Under the pieces are notes generated by a model, which made no database searches, had not been told where the DNA came from, and saw only the letters and a program-made list of their open reading frames with translations. From JASJBU01 sp963797085 (GTDB lineage: Bacteria > Pseudomonadota > Gammaproteobacteria > Chromatiales > Chromatiaceae): 64,000 nucleotides of DNA. The translations under genes and the position numbers were made by a program. Positions within the stretch are counted from its first letter, which is position 1. Every line of letters begins with the position of its first letter. Shown here piece by piece: positions 1-9,520 of the stretch. The stretch is taken from NCBI GenBank assembly GCA_963797085.1, contig CAWCOA010000006.1:62001-126000 (forward strand), given 5' to 3'.

Positions 1-144
1 TTTCGGTCCTATCAACATCTCCTTACCGGTTTGGATCTTGTCGTACTTAATCAGAAAGGGGAACTATTGGCAGATAATAGCCAATATCGCACCTCGTTAT
101 CTCAGCACTGGCAAAAACTGGTTAAAAAATGCGCGCAATCCTGA
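1..144 (+). CDS. rnpA: Ribonuclease P protein component, C-terminal part
   Basis: The first frame is open from the window edge and ends in TGA at 142-144. It gives 47 residues including LTGLDLVVLNQKGELLADN and a basic, Trp-containing end (SQHWQKLVKKCAQS). This matches the last strand and helix of RnpA, the protein subunit that helps the RNase P RNA bind pre-tRNA leaders. The start lies outside the window. The stop overlaps the start of yidD by 16 bases, the usual rnpA-yidD arrangement next to rpmH and the chromosome origin. The assignment rests on this short tail plus gene order. Confidence 0.85.
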   Translation, partial: FRSYQHLLTGLDLVVLNQKGELLADNSQYRTSLSQHWQKLVKKCAQS

Positions 145-365
145 TCTTTCTGATTCGGGCTTATCAAGTACTTATTAGTCCATTTCTAGGGAACCATTGC
201 CGTTTCTACCCTACTTGTTCCAGCTATGCAGTGGAGGCTTTGGAAAAACACGGTTTCATAAAAGGCCTTTGGCTTTCCCTGCAGAGGATCTCACATTGTC
301 ATCCCTGGCATGAAGGGGGTGTTGATCCTGTTCCTGAACCCATAAATAAGAAGCATCATGGATAA
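129..365 (+). CDS. yidD: Membrane protein insertion efficiency factor YidD
   Basis: This 78-residue protein has the full YidD pattern: an N-terminal amphipathic/hydrophobic helix (ILIFLIRAYQVLISPFLG), then the conserved Cys motif CRFYPTCSSYAVEAL, and a C-terminal RISHCHPWHEGGVDPVPE. The family is a small inner-membrane-associated factor that helps YidC insert membrane proteins. The gene begins inside the end of rnpA and runs 8 bases into yidC, so the three are probably translationally coupled. Length and motif are normal. Confidence 0.96.
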   Translation: MRAILIFLIRAYQVLISPFLGNHCRFYPTCSSYAVEALEKHGFIKGLWLSLQRISHCHPWHEGGVDPVPEPINKKHHG

Positions 366-2028
366 TATAAGATTAATTCTCTTTTTTGCCCTGGCCTTTA
401 TAGGACTTCTAATCTACCAGGCCTGGATTGAAGACTATGGTTCAAAAGAGACAGTGGTTTCTCAGCAGTCTTCGCCTGTTGAGGGGTCTCCAGCGGTCGA
501 GTCGTCCGGCATTCCTTCAGCGGTTATGGCTCCGGATGGATCAACAACGTCAACACCTGATGCGGCTGTACCGCAGATTGACAGCCCCCCCAGAAGTATT
601 GGTGGAAAAGTCATCAAGGTTGAAACAGATATCCTACGGGTAGAAATTTCCAGTATTGGCGGTACCTTGCAGCGTGCACTGCTACTCGATTACCCGGTTT
701 CACCTGAGCAGCCTGATGTCAAATTCGAACTCTTTTCCCCAGAATTACCGGATTTTCTGATCGCCCAGTCAGGGTTGATCGGTGCTGCTGCGGGAACTGT
801 CCCGACCCACGAAGCCGAGTATGAGTTCACCCAAACCGAATACACGCTTGGCGAAGATCAGGATCAGCTTGATGTGAGCATGACTTGGAAATCCGGCAAT
901 GGAATTCAGGTCAAAAAGCATTTCATCTTCCGCCGAGGCAGTTACCTCATCGATGTAAAACACGAGGTGATCAACCAATCTGGTGAGATCCTGACTGCCA
1001 GGGACTATGCACAGCTACAGAGAAGTGAACCTGAAAGTCGTTCTGGCTTTACCACTTATACCTATACGGGTGGTGTTTATTACACCCCGACGGATAAATA
1101 CGAAAAAGTCGATTTCGATCAAATGGCGGAGAAAAGTCTCAATGTCGAATCAACCGACGGTTGGCTCGCAATGATACAGCACTATTTTCTCGGTGCCTGG
1201 ATACCGCCAAAGGAGCAGTTGGAGCACTACTATACGAATAGCCTGGCGGGACCAAAGTATATCATTGGCAGTTACTCTCCAACGGTCAATGTAGCTGCTG
1301 GTCAAACCCATGAATTCGCCAAGCGATTATATGTGGGGCCAAAACTGCATGATGAACTCCAAACTATCGCTAAGGGATTGGAACTGGCGGTGGACTACGG
1401 TTGGTTGACCGTCCTAGCCGAACCCATATTCTGGCTTCTGAAATACATCCACAGCTGGATAGGTAACTGGGGTTGGTCGATCATAATCCTGACCATCATG
1501 ATCAAGGCCGCTTTCTACAAGCTGTCGGAGACGAGTTATAAGTCGATGGCCAATATGCGCAAGGTAACTCCGCGACTCCAGGCACTGAAAGATCGTTATG
1601 GGGATGACAAACAGCGGCTCAACCAGGCCATGATGGAAATGTATAAAAAGGAGAAGATCAACCCTCTAGGTGGTTGTCTACCGATCCTGGTACAGATCCC
1701 GGTGTTCATTGCCCTGTATTGGGTCTTATTAGAGAGTGTTGAATTGCGTCAGGCGCCATTCATGCTGTGGATCAATAACCTTTCAGCTAAGGACCCCTAT
1801 TTCATCCTACCCCTGATCATGGGCGTCTCGATGTTTGTTCAGCAAAAATTGAATCCTGCGCCGCCTGATCCGATGCAGGCAAAAATCATGATGAGTCTGC
1901 CTTTCGTGTTTACCATCTTCTTTGCCTTTTTCCCGGCAGGTCTTGTGCTCTATTGGGTAGTCAATAACCTCATCTCGATTGCACAGCAGTGGTATATAAC
2001 GAATAAGATCGAAAAGTCCGCTAAATAG
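358..2028 (+). CDS. yidC: Membrane protein insertase YidC
   Basis: This 556-residue insertase folds and inserts inner-membrane proteins, alone or with SecYEG. It has an N-terminal signal-anchor helix (about residues 5-22), a large Ser/Pro-linked periplasmic P1 domain to about residue 350, then the conserved five-helix YidC/Oxa1 core. The core carries the cytoplasmic coiled hairpin (KVTPRLQALKDRYGDDKQ) and the hallmark INPLGGCLPILVQIPVFIAL. The length is typical of gammaproteobacterial YidC. The ATG overlaps the end of yidD. The protein ends with a short basic tail. Confidence 0.97.
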   Translation: MDNIRLILFFALAFIGLLIYQAWIEDYGSKETVVSQQSSPVEGSPAVESSGIPSAVMAPDGSTTSTPDAAVPQIDSPPRSIGGKVIKVETDILRVEISSIGGTLQRALLLDYPVSPEQPDVKFELFSPELPDFLIAQSGLIGAAAGTVPTHEAEYEFTQTEYTLGEDQDQLDVSMTWKSGNGIQVKKHFIFRRGSYLIDVKHEVINQSGEILTARDYAQLQRSEPESRSGFTTYTYTGGVYYTPTDKYEKVDFDQMAEKSLNVESTDGWLAMIQHYFLGAWIPPKEQLEHYYTNSLAGPKYIIGSYSPTVNVAAGQTHEFAKRLYVGPKLHDELQTIAKGLELAVDYGWLTVLAEPIFWLLKYIHSWIGNWGWSIIILTIMIKAAFYKLSETSYKSMANMRKVTPRLQALKDRYGDDKQRLNQAMMEMYKKEKINPLGGCLPILVQIPVFIALYWVLLESVELRQAPFMLWINNLSAKDPYFILPLIMGVSMFVQQKLNPAPPDPMQAKIMMSLPFVFTIFFAFFPAGLVLYWVVNNLISIAQQWYITNKIEKSAK

Positions 2029-2039
2029 TCCAGTGTAGT

Positions 2040-3389
2040 GTGTTGCAAGCTGGTGACACTATTGCAGCCATTGCCACCCCGCCGGGACGCGGTGGCGTGG
2101 GTATCGTGCGGATCAGTGGGCCACTGGTGCAAAAGATATCATCCAGAATCATTGGCTGGCTTCCTGAACCGAAATTTGCGAAATATTGTCGATTTCGTGA
2201 TGACCAAAATGAGGTTATGGATGAAGGCATAGGGATCTATTTCCCTATGCCCGCCTCTTTTACCGGTGAAGATGTCCTGGAGCTTCAGGGCCATGGCGGG
2301 CCAGTGATAATGGATATGTTGCTGCAGCAAGTCTTGCGACAAGGGGCCAGATTGGCAAGACCGGGTGAGTTCAGTGAGAGGGCATTTTTAAACGGCAAAC
2401 TGGATCTCACCCAAGCGGAAGCCATTGCCGATTTGATCGATGCCGATACCCGTTCGTCAGCACGTCTGGCTTGCAGAACACTGCAAGGCGTGTTCTCAAA
2501 CAAGGTACATCAGCTGGTTGAAAAGTTGATTCATCTGCGACTTTACGTAGAATCAGCAATCGATTTTCCAGAGGAAGAGATTGATTTCCTCTCTGACGGA
2601 AAAGTAAGTACTGACTTACAATCAATCATTGATGAATTAAGGACTGTTCAGCAGAGTGCCCATACAGGAAGGTTACTTCGTGATGGCATCTCCCTGGTAA
2701 TCGCAGGACGCCCGAATTCAGGAAAATCGAGTCTGCTGAATGCGCTGGCTGGCGCGGATACGGCAATAGTGACCGAGATTCCGGGGACCACTCGCGATCT
2801 TTTGCGGGAGCGGATTCAGATTGATGGAATGCCTGTACACATCATCGACACCGCCGGCCTGCGCAAGAGTGACGATCCTGTTGAAATAGAAGGAATGCGC
2901 CGCGCCCGGGTAGAGATTGCTCAGGCTGACCAGGTTCTTTGGGTGTTTGATGACAGATCAGATCCAGATCATCTGGCCCTGGATCGTACGACCCTTCCTG
3001 CAGATGTACCACTGACTCTGGTGCGCAACAAGATCGATCTGAGTGGAAAGGAGGCCGGGGTAATTCTGACTGAGACTGGAGCAGAGATTTCCCTGTCAGC
3101 AAAACAGGGTCAGGGAATTGATCTGTTGAAAAAGCATCTCAAGGAGAGTGTTGGCTTAGGTGATGCCAGCGGCGGCGAGTTTAGTGCCAGGCGTCGGCAT
3201 TTGGTTGCTTTAGAGCAGGCTTTGCATCACCTACTCCAGGGTCTGGTTGTGTTGGAGCAGCAGTCTGCCGGAGAACTTCTGGCCGAAGAGCTGCGCATGA
3301 CACAGCAGGTTCTGGGTGAGATAACCGGAGAATTCAGTGCCGATGATCTGTTAGGTAGAATTTTTTCTACCTTTTGCATCGGTAAGTAA
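2040..3389 (+). CDS. mnmE: tRNA uridine-5-carboxymethylaminomethyl GTPase MnmE (TrmE)
   Basis: MnmE is a GTPase that works with MnmG to modify U34 in the wobble position of several tRNAs. The N-terminal folate-binding domain begins DTIAAIATPPGRGGVGI. The inserted G domain shows the P-loop GRPNSGKSS (about residue 222), DTAGLR and NKID. The protein ends with the catalytic tail FCIGK. No ATG is available: GTG at 2040 or the adjacent TTG at 2043 must be used, 11 bases after yidC and without a clear Shine-Dalgarno sequence. At 449 residues the length is normal. Confidence 0.96.
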   Translation: MLQAGDTIAAIATPPGRGGVGIVRISGPLVQKISSRIIGWLPEPKFAKYCRFRDDQNEVMDEGIGIYFPMPASFTGEDVLELQGHGGPVIMDMLLQQVLRQGARLARPGEFSERAFLNGKLDLTQAEAIADLIDADTRSSARLACRTLQGVFSNKVHQLVEKLIHLRLYVESAIDFPEEEIDFLSDGKVSTDLQSIIDELRTVQQSAHTGRLLRDGISLVIAGRPNSGKSSLLNALAGADTAIVTEIPGTTRDLLRERIQIDGMPVHIIDTAGLRKSDDPVEIEGMRRARVEIAQADQVLWVFDDRSDPDHLALDRTTLPADVPLTLVRNKIDLSGKEAGVILTETGAEISLSAKQGQGIDLLKKHLKESVGLGDASGGEFSARRRHLVALEQALHHLLQGLVVLEQQSAGELLAEELRMTQQVLGEITGEFSADDLLGRIFSTFCIGK

Positions 3390-3471
3390 ATTGATTGTTA
3401 TTTGTCCATTGATAAATAACAGCCGCAACCGATAGAATTGCCAAGCATAATAAAATTTGAGGAGACCGATC

Positions 3472-3708
3472 ATGTTGGGAGAATCCCACCAACTACTGCA
3501 TGAGTTCCCAGAACATATAGAAAAAATTGCTGATCTGCGGGCAAATAATGAGGTGTTTCACCATTTAATGGATGAATATGACTGGCTTGATTCGCATATC
3601 CGCAATCTAGAAGAGGTCAAAACGCCTGTTTCAGATTTTCATATCGAAGAAATGAAGAAAAGGCGCGTATATCTCAAAGACAAGCTGTACATCATTTTGA
3701 ATAAGTGA
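3472..3708 (+). CDS. YdcH family protein (DUF465)
   Basis: This 78-residue, almost entirely helical, charged protein matches the DUF465/YdcH family (FPEHIEKIADLRANNEVF near the start, LKDKLYIIL near the end). These proteins are small, abundant and poorly characterised. The ATG at 3472 is chosen because GAGGAGA ends 6 bases upstream; an in-frame TTG at 3457 lies within that ribosome site and is unlikely. It sits between mnmE and the convergent transglutaminase gene, whose end is 3 bases away. Confidence 0.8.
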   Translation: MLGESHQLLHEFPEHIEKIADLRANNEVFHHLMDEYDWLDSHIRNLEEVKTPVSDFHIEEMKKRRVYLKDKLYIILNK

Positions 3709-3711
3709 CAT

Positions 3712-5694
3712 TCAGCGGGAAGGCTTCCTCGGTCTGAAGCTGGTGACCAGACGCAGGAAATCCCGCTCGGATTTTTTGCAGCTTTGACCGGCATAGCGGG
3801 CGCTGATGTAGAGATTGAAAATTCTCTGGGTCGCTGCAGAGAGATCCGGGCGTAGGCTGGCGACCCGGTGTGAGTAGTCAAGCGGTCCTTCACTGGGATT
3901 GCGGGGCAAACCGATCCGTGCCAGCTTACGGCAAAGCCTGTTGTAGCCAAGCAGTATGGCTGGTTCACGCAATCGGCCTTTCAGCAGTATGAAGCTGATG
4001 GTCAGCAGCAGGAAAAAGCCAATCAGGGAGAAAAGCAGGCCAGTCCAAGCCCAGGATTGGGTGAAACTAAAGCCAAAATTTTCCAGCAACCTGAATTGGC
4101 GATCCTGATTGTAACCAATGATCCATCGCCTCCAGCCAAGGTTCGCTGCATCCATGGCCAAACCAAGCTGATCGAAGACAGTCGTCAACAACCCTCCCCC
4201 TTCGAGGCGAAACAGAACCGGCGAACCGATCCCTGCGTAGTCCAGTTGAATGGGATGCCTGACCCTCTCCGGGGCAACGGCTGCGGTAGGATCTATTCTT
4301 CGCCAACCTTGTTGTTCCAGCCAGACTTCCGTCCAGGCGTGAGCGTCTGACTGACGTAGGATGAAATAATCTCCCAGAGGATTGTATTCACCGCCCTGGT
4401 AGCCGATTACCATGCGCGTGGGGATGCCGGCAACGCGCATCAATTGGGTGAAACTGCTGGCATAGTGTTCGCAGAATCCTTCTTTGCCGTCAAACAGGAA
4501 TTGGTCAATCGGGTTGTCTGTATAGCGGGGGGGCGCGAGCGTATAGACATAGGGTTGTAAACGAAAATGCTGCAGCGCCAGGCTGATGATTTCCCATTCA
4601 TCAGACGCTTGGTTTTTCCAGCGATCCACCAGGTCGAGCTGTCTTTGTGTGATGTTGTCGGGCAGTTTCAGAGCGCGTTGCAGCGCAGCCTGATCAGGCT
4701 TCTGCGTGATATAACGAGTATAGGAAGTCGCCTGATATTTGCGTGCCTGGTTGACTGGCTGGTTAGCGATTAGCAGATAATCAGGGGTCATGCGGCTGCC
4801 CGCAGGGACAGACGCAGGCAGGTCCAGGCTGAACAGCCATTTTTTGTAATGGGGCTCGAGGTGTATCTGATAACTGATGGACTCAAGCGTCTGGGCCAGT
4901 CTTGGCGGTGTCACTGAATGTGCAAGCGCTGACTTGTTGAACCAATCAAATCCATCGGTATCCCAGATCACCAGACCCCGCCAATACCGATCTTCCGGGG
5001 CTGGCGGGTCATTAAAAAAACTGACGCGGAATGCAACGGCAGGCGATTGAATCAATTGACTGATACTGCCTGGCGAGACCCGATCATCCAGGCCGGTGAG
5101 GCCCTGGCCGGTATTTCCAAAGTTCCAAAGTGGCTGACTGATTCGGGGAAACAAGATGAAAAGCACCGCAGCAATTGGAATGGCCTGCAGGCTGATGGCA
5201 AGCGTTGCGCGTAATGGTTCCAGCAGCCGCTTGGAGGGTTTCACCCGATTGAGTTCCAGCAACAGGGCGGTAATGCCGACGACTGTGAAGAGCAGATATA
5301 AGGTAAGAAGAAAAGACTGGCTGAACAGAAATTGGGTGACAATGATGAAATAACCCATAAAGCAGACCACATAGATATCGCGGGGTCGATGTATTTCCAT
5401 CAATTTCAGCGTCAACATAATGGTCAGCAGGGAAACACCCGCATCCCGCCCCATCAGGGTCTGATGTTGGCTATAGACCAGCAGGACTCCCAGCAGGGTC
5501 AGCAGACCGAGAAACAAGCGGCCTGGAGTGAGTCGAGGAATCGACAGGCCGATAAATCGCCAAATGACGAGTAAGAGGAAAAACAGACTGACCAGCGGCG
5601 GCAGGTGCCAGGCATGAGGCAGGGTTGCCAAGACAGACAAGATCAGCACCAGACGTAAGTATTTAGTTTGCAGAGACCGTTCCAGGCTTTTCAT
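3712..5694 (-). CDS. TgpA-like membrane transglutaminase (DUF3488 plus transglutaminase-like domain)
   Basis: A protein of about 660 residues. The first 190 residues form several membrane helices (DUF3488 region). A periplasmic transglutaminase-like domain follows with a visible Cys-His-Asp triad: Cys in KEGFCEHYASSF, His in SDAHAWTEVW, Asp in RRIDPTA. A further membrane helix (SLIGFFLLLTISFILL) and a cytoplasmic tail (DUF4129-like) end the protein. Members such as Pseudomonas TgpA are cell-envelope enzymes; the substrate is unknown. The ATG at 5694 overlaps the DUF58 stop as ATGA, so I prefer it to the upstream start at 5730. It is the last gene of the MoxR-DUF58-TgpA operon. Confidence 0.9.
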   Translation of the reverse strand: MKSLERSLQTKYLRLVLILSVLATLPHAWHLPPLVSLFFLLLVIWRFIGLSIPRLTPGRLFLGLLTLLGVLLVYSQHQTLMGRDAGVSLLTIMLTLKLMEIHRPRDIYVVCFMGYFIIVTQFLFSQSFLLTLYLLFTVVGITALLLELNRVKPSKRLLEPLRATLAISLQAIPIAAVLFILFPRISQPLWNFGNTGQGLTGLDDRVSPGSISQLIQSPAVAFRVSFFNDPPAPEDRYWRGLVIWDTDGFDWFNKSALAHSVTPPRLAQTLESISYQIHLEPHYKKWLFSLDLPASVPAGSRMTPDYLLIANQPVNQARKYQATSYTRYITQKPDQAALQRALKLPDNITQRQLDLVDRWKNQASDEWEIISLALQHFRLQPYVYTLAPPRYTDNPIDQFLFDGKEGFCEHYASSFTQLMRVAGIPTRMVIGYQGGEYNPLGDYFILRQSDAHAWTEVWLEQQGWRRIDPTAAVAPERVRHPIQLDYAGIGSPVLFRLEGGGLLTTVFDQLGLAMDAANLGWRRWIIGYNQDRQFRLLENFGFSFTQSWAWTGLLFSLIGFFLLLTISFILLKGRLREPAILLGYNRLCRKLARIGLPRNPSEGPLDYSHRVASLRPDLSAATQRIFNLYISARYAGQSCKKSERDFLRLVTSFRPRKPSR

Positions 5695-6644
5695 GAGACT
5701 GACCGGAACAGCGCAAGACTGGCCAGGCATTTTTCCTTATGCGGCTCGTCGTTGCCTGCCGGAATTGACAGGCCGGGGAGCTTCAAGTCATAGGCCAGCC
5801 GGCGCTCATCTGCAAGCAGGATAAAACGGCAGAGCTGACTCAGGCGCACTTCAGGGTCGGCAGCATCGAGAAGCTGCCAATCCAGGCTGATCTGATCAGT
5901 CCGGTCTCCGCCAAACATTTTGCTGTACAGGCCTCTTTCACGCGCCAGCGCCTTCCAGTCCACATGGCGTGGCGAGTCACCGTATCTAAAGTCGCGCAGT
6001 CCCACAAAATCATCGGCTCCAACACCTCGATCACCTGAGTCACTTCGATTGTAGGCAAGGTTGCTGGGTGGCTCCCCCTGCTCCGCAGGTTGGGGATAGA
6101 CTAAACAAGTCATGTCTGGCTGTGCATAGGTCCAAGCATGGAACAGACCTAATGGATATCGAGAGTGAATACTTACTACAGGTAGCTTGAGGTAACCCCG
6201 TTGGAGTGCAGGAAGCATTACCCGCTGATCCACGCTGGCCTGTTGCGGGAGGTCGCAGGCAGTTCCGAAGCCACCTTTTGTGGTGATGGAAATACCGAAA
6301 CGCGGTAGTCCCGTTGGATTACCCAGCAGCAATTTGAAAGCGGCATCCTGTCCCGCAAACACAGCAGCGACCTGCAGCGGTGAGAGAGTAAGTCCCAGCA
6401 GATTCCGCCAGGTATGCAGAATACTCGTCAGCCAGATTCCTCCCAACAGGAAGGTCACCAGATAGCCGAGGTTACTGCCGTAATTGACAGAGCCGATCAA
6501 CATGAGGATCAGCACCAGGGCCAGAACCAGTCCCTGCTTGGTGGGCAGGATATAGATGCTGCGGGCGCGAATCCTGGCGCACCCGCTGCCATCTGTCTTT
6601 GCAGTGCGGCGAAAAGTCTTTATCCATTGACTGATGAGCTTCAT
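5691..6644 (-). CDS. DUF58 domain-containing protein
   Basis: This protein of about 317 residues has a basic N-terminus, two adjacent membrane helices (LVLALVLILMLIGSVNYGSNLGYLVTFLLGGIWL in parts, about residues 35-75) and a C-terminal DUF58 region with GDSPRHVDWKALARERGL. DUF58 proteins regularly partner MoxR ATPases and are thought to be cofactors or clients of them. The ATG at 6644 is chosen over an in-frame TTG at 6659. It lies 11 bases after the moxR stop, and its stop overlaps the tgpA start, so the operon is tightly coupled. Confidence 0.88.
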   Translation of the reverse strand: MKLISQWIKTFRRTAKTDGSGCARIRARSIYILPTKQGLVLALVLILMLIGSVNYGSNLGYLVTFLLGGIWLTSILHTWRNLLGLTLSPLQVAAVFAGQDAAFKLLLGNPTGLPRFGISITTKGGFGTACDLPQQASVDQRVMLPALQRGYLKLPVVSIHSRYPLGLFHAWTYAQPDMTCLVYPQPAEQGEPPSNLAYNRSDSGDRGVGADDFVGLRDFRYGDSPRHVDWKALARERGLYSKMFGGDRTDQISLDWQLLDAADPEVRLSQLCRFILLADERRLAYDLKLPGLSIPAGNDEPHKEKCLASLALFRSVS

Positions 6645-6655
6645 CGGGTCCCAGA

Positions 6656-7573
6656 TCAAGGAACTGGAACCGCATCCAGTAGCGCTTGAACCCCTGCTAA
6701 ATGGTCTGCTGAGCCGTTATCCGCCAGGGGTTGCAGGCGGTGTCCGACGGTTGCGGGCAGGATCGCCTGGAGGTCTTCCGGCAACACTGCGCGCCGACCT
6801 TCGAGCAGCGCCCAGGCTTTGGCGCTTTGCAGGAGGGCAAGTCCAGCCCGGGGGGAGAGCCCGTGTCGGTAATCGGGAGAGTTTCTGGTATAAGCAATGA
6901 TGTCCTGGCAATAATCGATCAAGGCATCTGCAACGAAAACTGCGCTAACCTGCTGTTGGATCAGCCCCAACTCCTGTGGTTGCAGGATCGGTGGATGTTG
7001 TTTAATGATGCCCCGCCTATCGTCACCGGTGAGTAGTTCGCGCTCGGCCTTTCGGTCCGGATAGCCAATCTGCACCCGCATCAGAAAACGGTCGAGTTGA
7101 GATTCCGGAAGTGGAAAGGTGCCAACCTGGTGACTGGGATTCTGGGTGGCGATGACGAAGAAAGGTTCAGGGAGTTGGCGGGTTTCCCCGTCGCTGGTGA
7201 CCTGCCCCTCTTCCATCGCCTCAAGTAATGCGCTTTGCGCCTTAGGCGTGGCTCGGTTGATCTCATCCGCCAATACCAGTTGTGCGAAAACCGGCCCCTG
7301 GTGAAATCTGAACACCTGCTTGTCCCGATCATAGACAGACACACCGAGGATATCCGCCGGTAACAGGTCACTGGTAAATTGAATGCGTTGGTAATGCAGG
7401 CCCAACAGCCTGGCCAGGGTATGGGCAAGCGTGGTTTTGCCGACCCCGGGGAGATCTTCGATCAGCAGGTGTCCGCGTGCCAGCAGGCAAGCAATTGATA
7501 GTCTGATGACCTGTTCTTTACCCAGCAGGATGTTGCCCGCGGCCTCGATTACCCTTTCCAGATCAGTTGCCAT
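6656..7573 (-). CDS. MoxR family AAA+ ATPase
   Basis: A 305-residue AAA+ ATPase of the MoxR type. Walker A is GVGKTTLA (about residue 44), Walker B is LVLADEINRA, sensor 1 lies in FFVIATQNPSHQVGTFPLPESQLDRF, and an AAA lid domain follows (HGLSPRAGLALLQSAKAWA). MoxR ATPases act as chaperones for protein complexes, often with VWA or DUF58 partners. It is the first gene of the operon with DUF58 and the TgpA-like protein. The promoter must lie in the 72-base gap shared with the divergent mnmG. Confidence 0.92.
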   Translation of the reverse strand: MATDLERVIEAAGNILLGKEQVIRLSIACLLARGHLLIEDLPGVGKTTLAHTLARLLGLHYQRIQFTSDLLPADILGVSVYDRDKQVFRFHQGPVFAQLVLADEINRATPKAQSALLEAMEEGQVTSDGETRQLPEPFFVIATQNPSHQVGTFPLPESQLDRFLMRVQIGYPDRKAERELLTGDDRRGIIKQHPPILQPQELGLIQQQVSAVFVADALIDYCQDIIAYTRNSPDYRHGLSPRAGLALLQSAKAWALLEGRRAVLPEDLQAILPATVGHRLQPLADNGSADHLAGVQALLDAVPVP

Positions 7574-7645
7574 GCCCTACCCTCTATGACGGTTTTGCAT
7601 CATATCGGCTAAAATAGCCTTTTTTTCAATCATACCGGGCAATCG

Positions 7646-9520
7646 ATGTTTTATACCCATACCTTTGACGTGATTGTGGTGGGGGGTGGCCACGCCGGCA
7701 CTGAGGCGGCCTTGGCCAGTGCCCGCTTGGGCGTCAAAACCCTGTTATTGACCCATAACATCGAAACCCTGGGCCAGATGAGCTGTAACCCCGCTATCGG
7801 CGGCATCGGCAAGGGACATCTGGTGAAAGAGGTGGACGCATTGGGCGGTATTATGGCTCATGCGGCGGACCTGGCAGGCATCCAGTTCCGTACCTTGAAC
7901 TCGCGCAAAGGACCTGCAGTGCGGGCCACCCGCGCCCAGGCGGATCGGGTCCGCTATAAGGCAGCGGTGCGTCATGCCCTGGAAAATCAACCCAACCTTC
8001 AGCTCTTTCAGCAGGCCGTGGACGATCTGCTGGTTGAAGGGGATCGGGTGACCGGTGTAGTGACGCAGATGGGTCTAAAATTCCGTGCCGACTGTGTAGT
8101 GCTGACGGTAGGTACCTTTCTGGGAGGCCGCATCCACATTGGTCTTGCAAACTATGCGGGAGGTCGGGCAGGAGACCCACCTGCCAATGCCCTCTCCCGC
8201 CGCCTGCGGGAGCTGCCTTTCAGGGTTGAACGGCTGAAAACCGGCACCCCACCCCGCATCGACGGCCGCAGCATCGACTATTCACAGCTGCAGGCCCAGC
8301 CGGGAGATGATCCGGCACCCGTATTCTCCTATCTGGGAAGCATCGAGGAGCATCCCCGCCAGGTCAATTGCCATATCAGCCACACCAACCCGCAGACCCA
8401 TGACATCATACGTCAAGGCATGTCCCGCTCACCGATGTACACTGGGGTGATCGAGGGTGTGGGTCCGCGTTACTGCCCTTCGATTGAAGACAAGATTGTC
8501 CGTTTTGCGGATAAAGACTCGCATCAGATCTTCATCGAACCGGAAGGCCTGGATACCTATGAGGTCTACCCCAACGGTATCTCTACCAGCCTGCCTTTCG
8601 ATGTGCAGACCGACCTGGTGCATTCCATGCTGGGTTTTGAAAATGCGCATCTCACCCGGCCTGGCTACGCCATCGAATACGACTATTTCGATCCCCGGGA
8701 CCTGAAAGCCTCACTGGAAACCAAACATTTGCATGGATTGTTCTTTGCGGGGCAGATCAACGGCACCACCGGTTATGAGGAAGCAGCGGCGCAGGGCCTG
8801 TTGGCGGGAATGAACGCAGCCCGGCTGGCCAGGCAGCAAGAGACATGGAGCCCCAGGCGCGACCAGGCCTACCTGGGGGTGATGGTGGATGACCTGATTA
8901 CCCGGGGGACCCTGGAACCCTACCGGATGTTTACCAGCCGGGCTGAATATCGTTTGTTGTTGCGCGAGGACAATGCAGATCTGCGTCTGACTGAAACAGG
9001 CCGTGAACTGGGCTTGGTGGATGATAGACGCTGGGCCTTTTTTAACAGGAAAAAAACCGCCATCGAGCGCGAACAGCAACGTCTGCAGGGTCTCTGGCTG
9101 CGCCCGGAGGAGCTGAATCAAGCCGATTCAGAGCGACTCATCGGGGCTGAACTGAGCAAGGAGGCACGCGTCCTGAATCTGTTGGCAAGGCCCAATGTGA
9201 GCTACCGAAAGTTGATGGAGGTGGAGAAGCTCGGTCCCGGTGAATCAGATCCGCAGGTGGTCGAGCAACTCGAGGTGCAGGCGAAATATGCGGGGTATAT
9301 TGATCGTCAGCAGGATGAGATCGACCGCCAGCGGGGCACCGAAAAGGTCGGACTACCAATCGATTTTGACTATGAAAAGGTGCGTGGGCTCTCCTCGGAA
9401 GTCAAAGAAAAATTCCTGCGCCATCGCCCTGAAACCCTGGGGCAGGCGGGGCGTATCCCCGGCGTTACACCGGCGGCGATTTCGCTGCTGCTGATCCATC
9501 TGAAAAAACAGTCGGCCTGA
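7646..9520 (+). CDS. mnmG: tRNA uridine-5-carboxymethylaminomethyl modification enzyme MnmG (GidA)
   Basis: A 624-residue FAD-dependent partner of MnmE. The FAD-binding Rossmann motif GGGHAGTEAALASARLG is at the N-terminus. The family signature SCNPAIGGIGKGHLVKEVDALGG follows, then GTTGYEEAAAQGLLAGMNAAR, and the C-terminal helical domain ends near PGVTPAAISLLLIHL. Full length. The stop TGA shares its last base with the rsmG ATG (TGATG), implying translational coupling. The separate mnmE and mnmG loci flank the minus-strand MoxR operon. Confidence 0.97.
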   Translation: MFYTHTFDVIVVGGGHAGTEAALASARLGVKTLLLTHNIETLGQMSCNPAIGGIGKGHLVKEVDALGGIMAHAADLAGIQFRTLNSRKGPAVRATRAQADRVRYKAAVRHALENQPNLQLFQQAVDDLLVEGDRVTGVVTQMGLKFRADCVVLTVGTFLGGRIHIGLANYAGGRAGDPPANALSRRLRELPFRVERLKTGTPPRIDGRSIDYSQLQAQPGDDPAPVFSYLGSIEEHPRQVNCHISHTNPQTHDIIRQGMSRSPMYTGVIEGVGPRYCPSIEDKIVRFADKDSHQIFIEPEGLDTYEVYPNGISTSLPFDVQTDLVHSMLGFENAHLTRPGYAIEYDYFDPRDLKASLETKHLHGLFFAGQINGTTGYEEAAAQGLLAGMNAARLARQQETWSPRRDQAYLGVMVDDLITRGTLEPYRMFTSRAEYRLLLREDNADLRLTETGRELGLVDDRRWAFFNRKKTAIEREQQRLQGLWLRPEELNQADSERLIGAELSKEARVLNLLARPNVSYRKLMEVEKLGPGESDPQVVEQLEVQAKYAGYIDRQQDEIDRQRGTEKVGLPIDFDYEKVRGLSSEVKEKFLRHRPETLGQAGRIPGVTPAAISLLLIHLKKQSA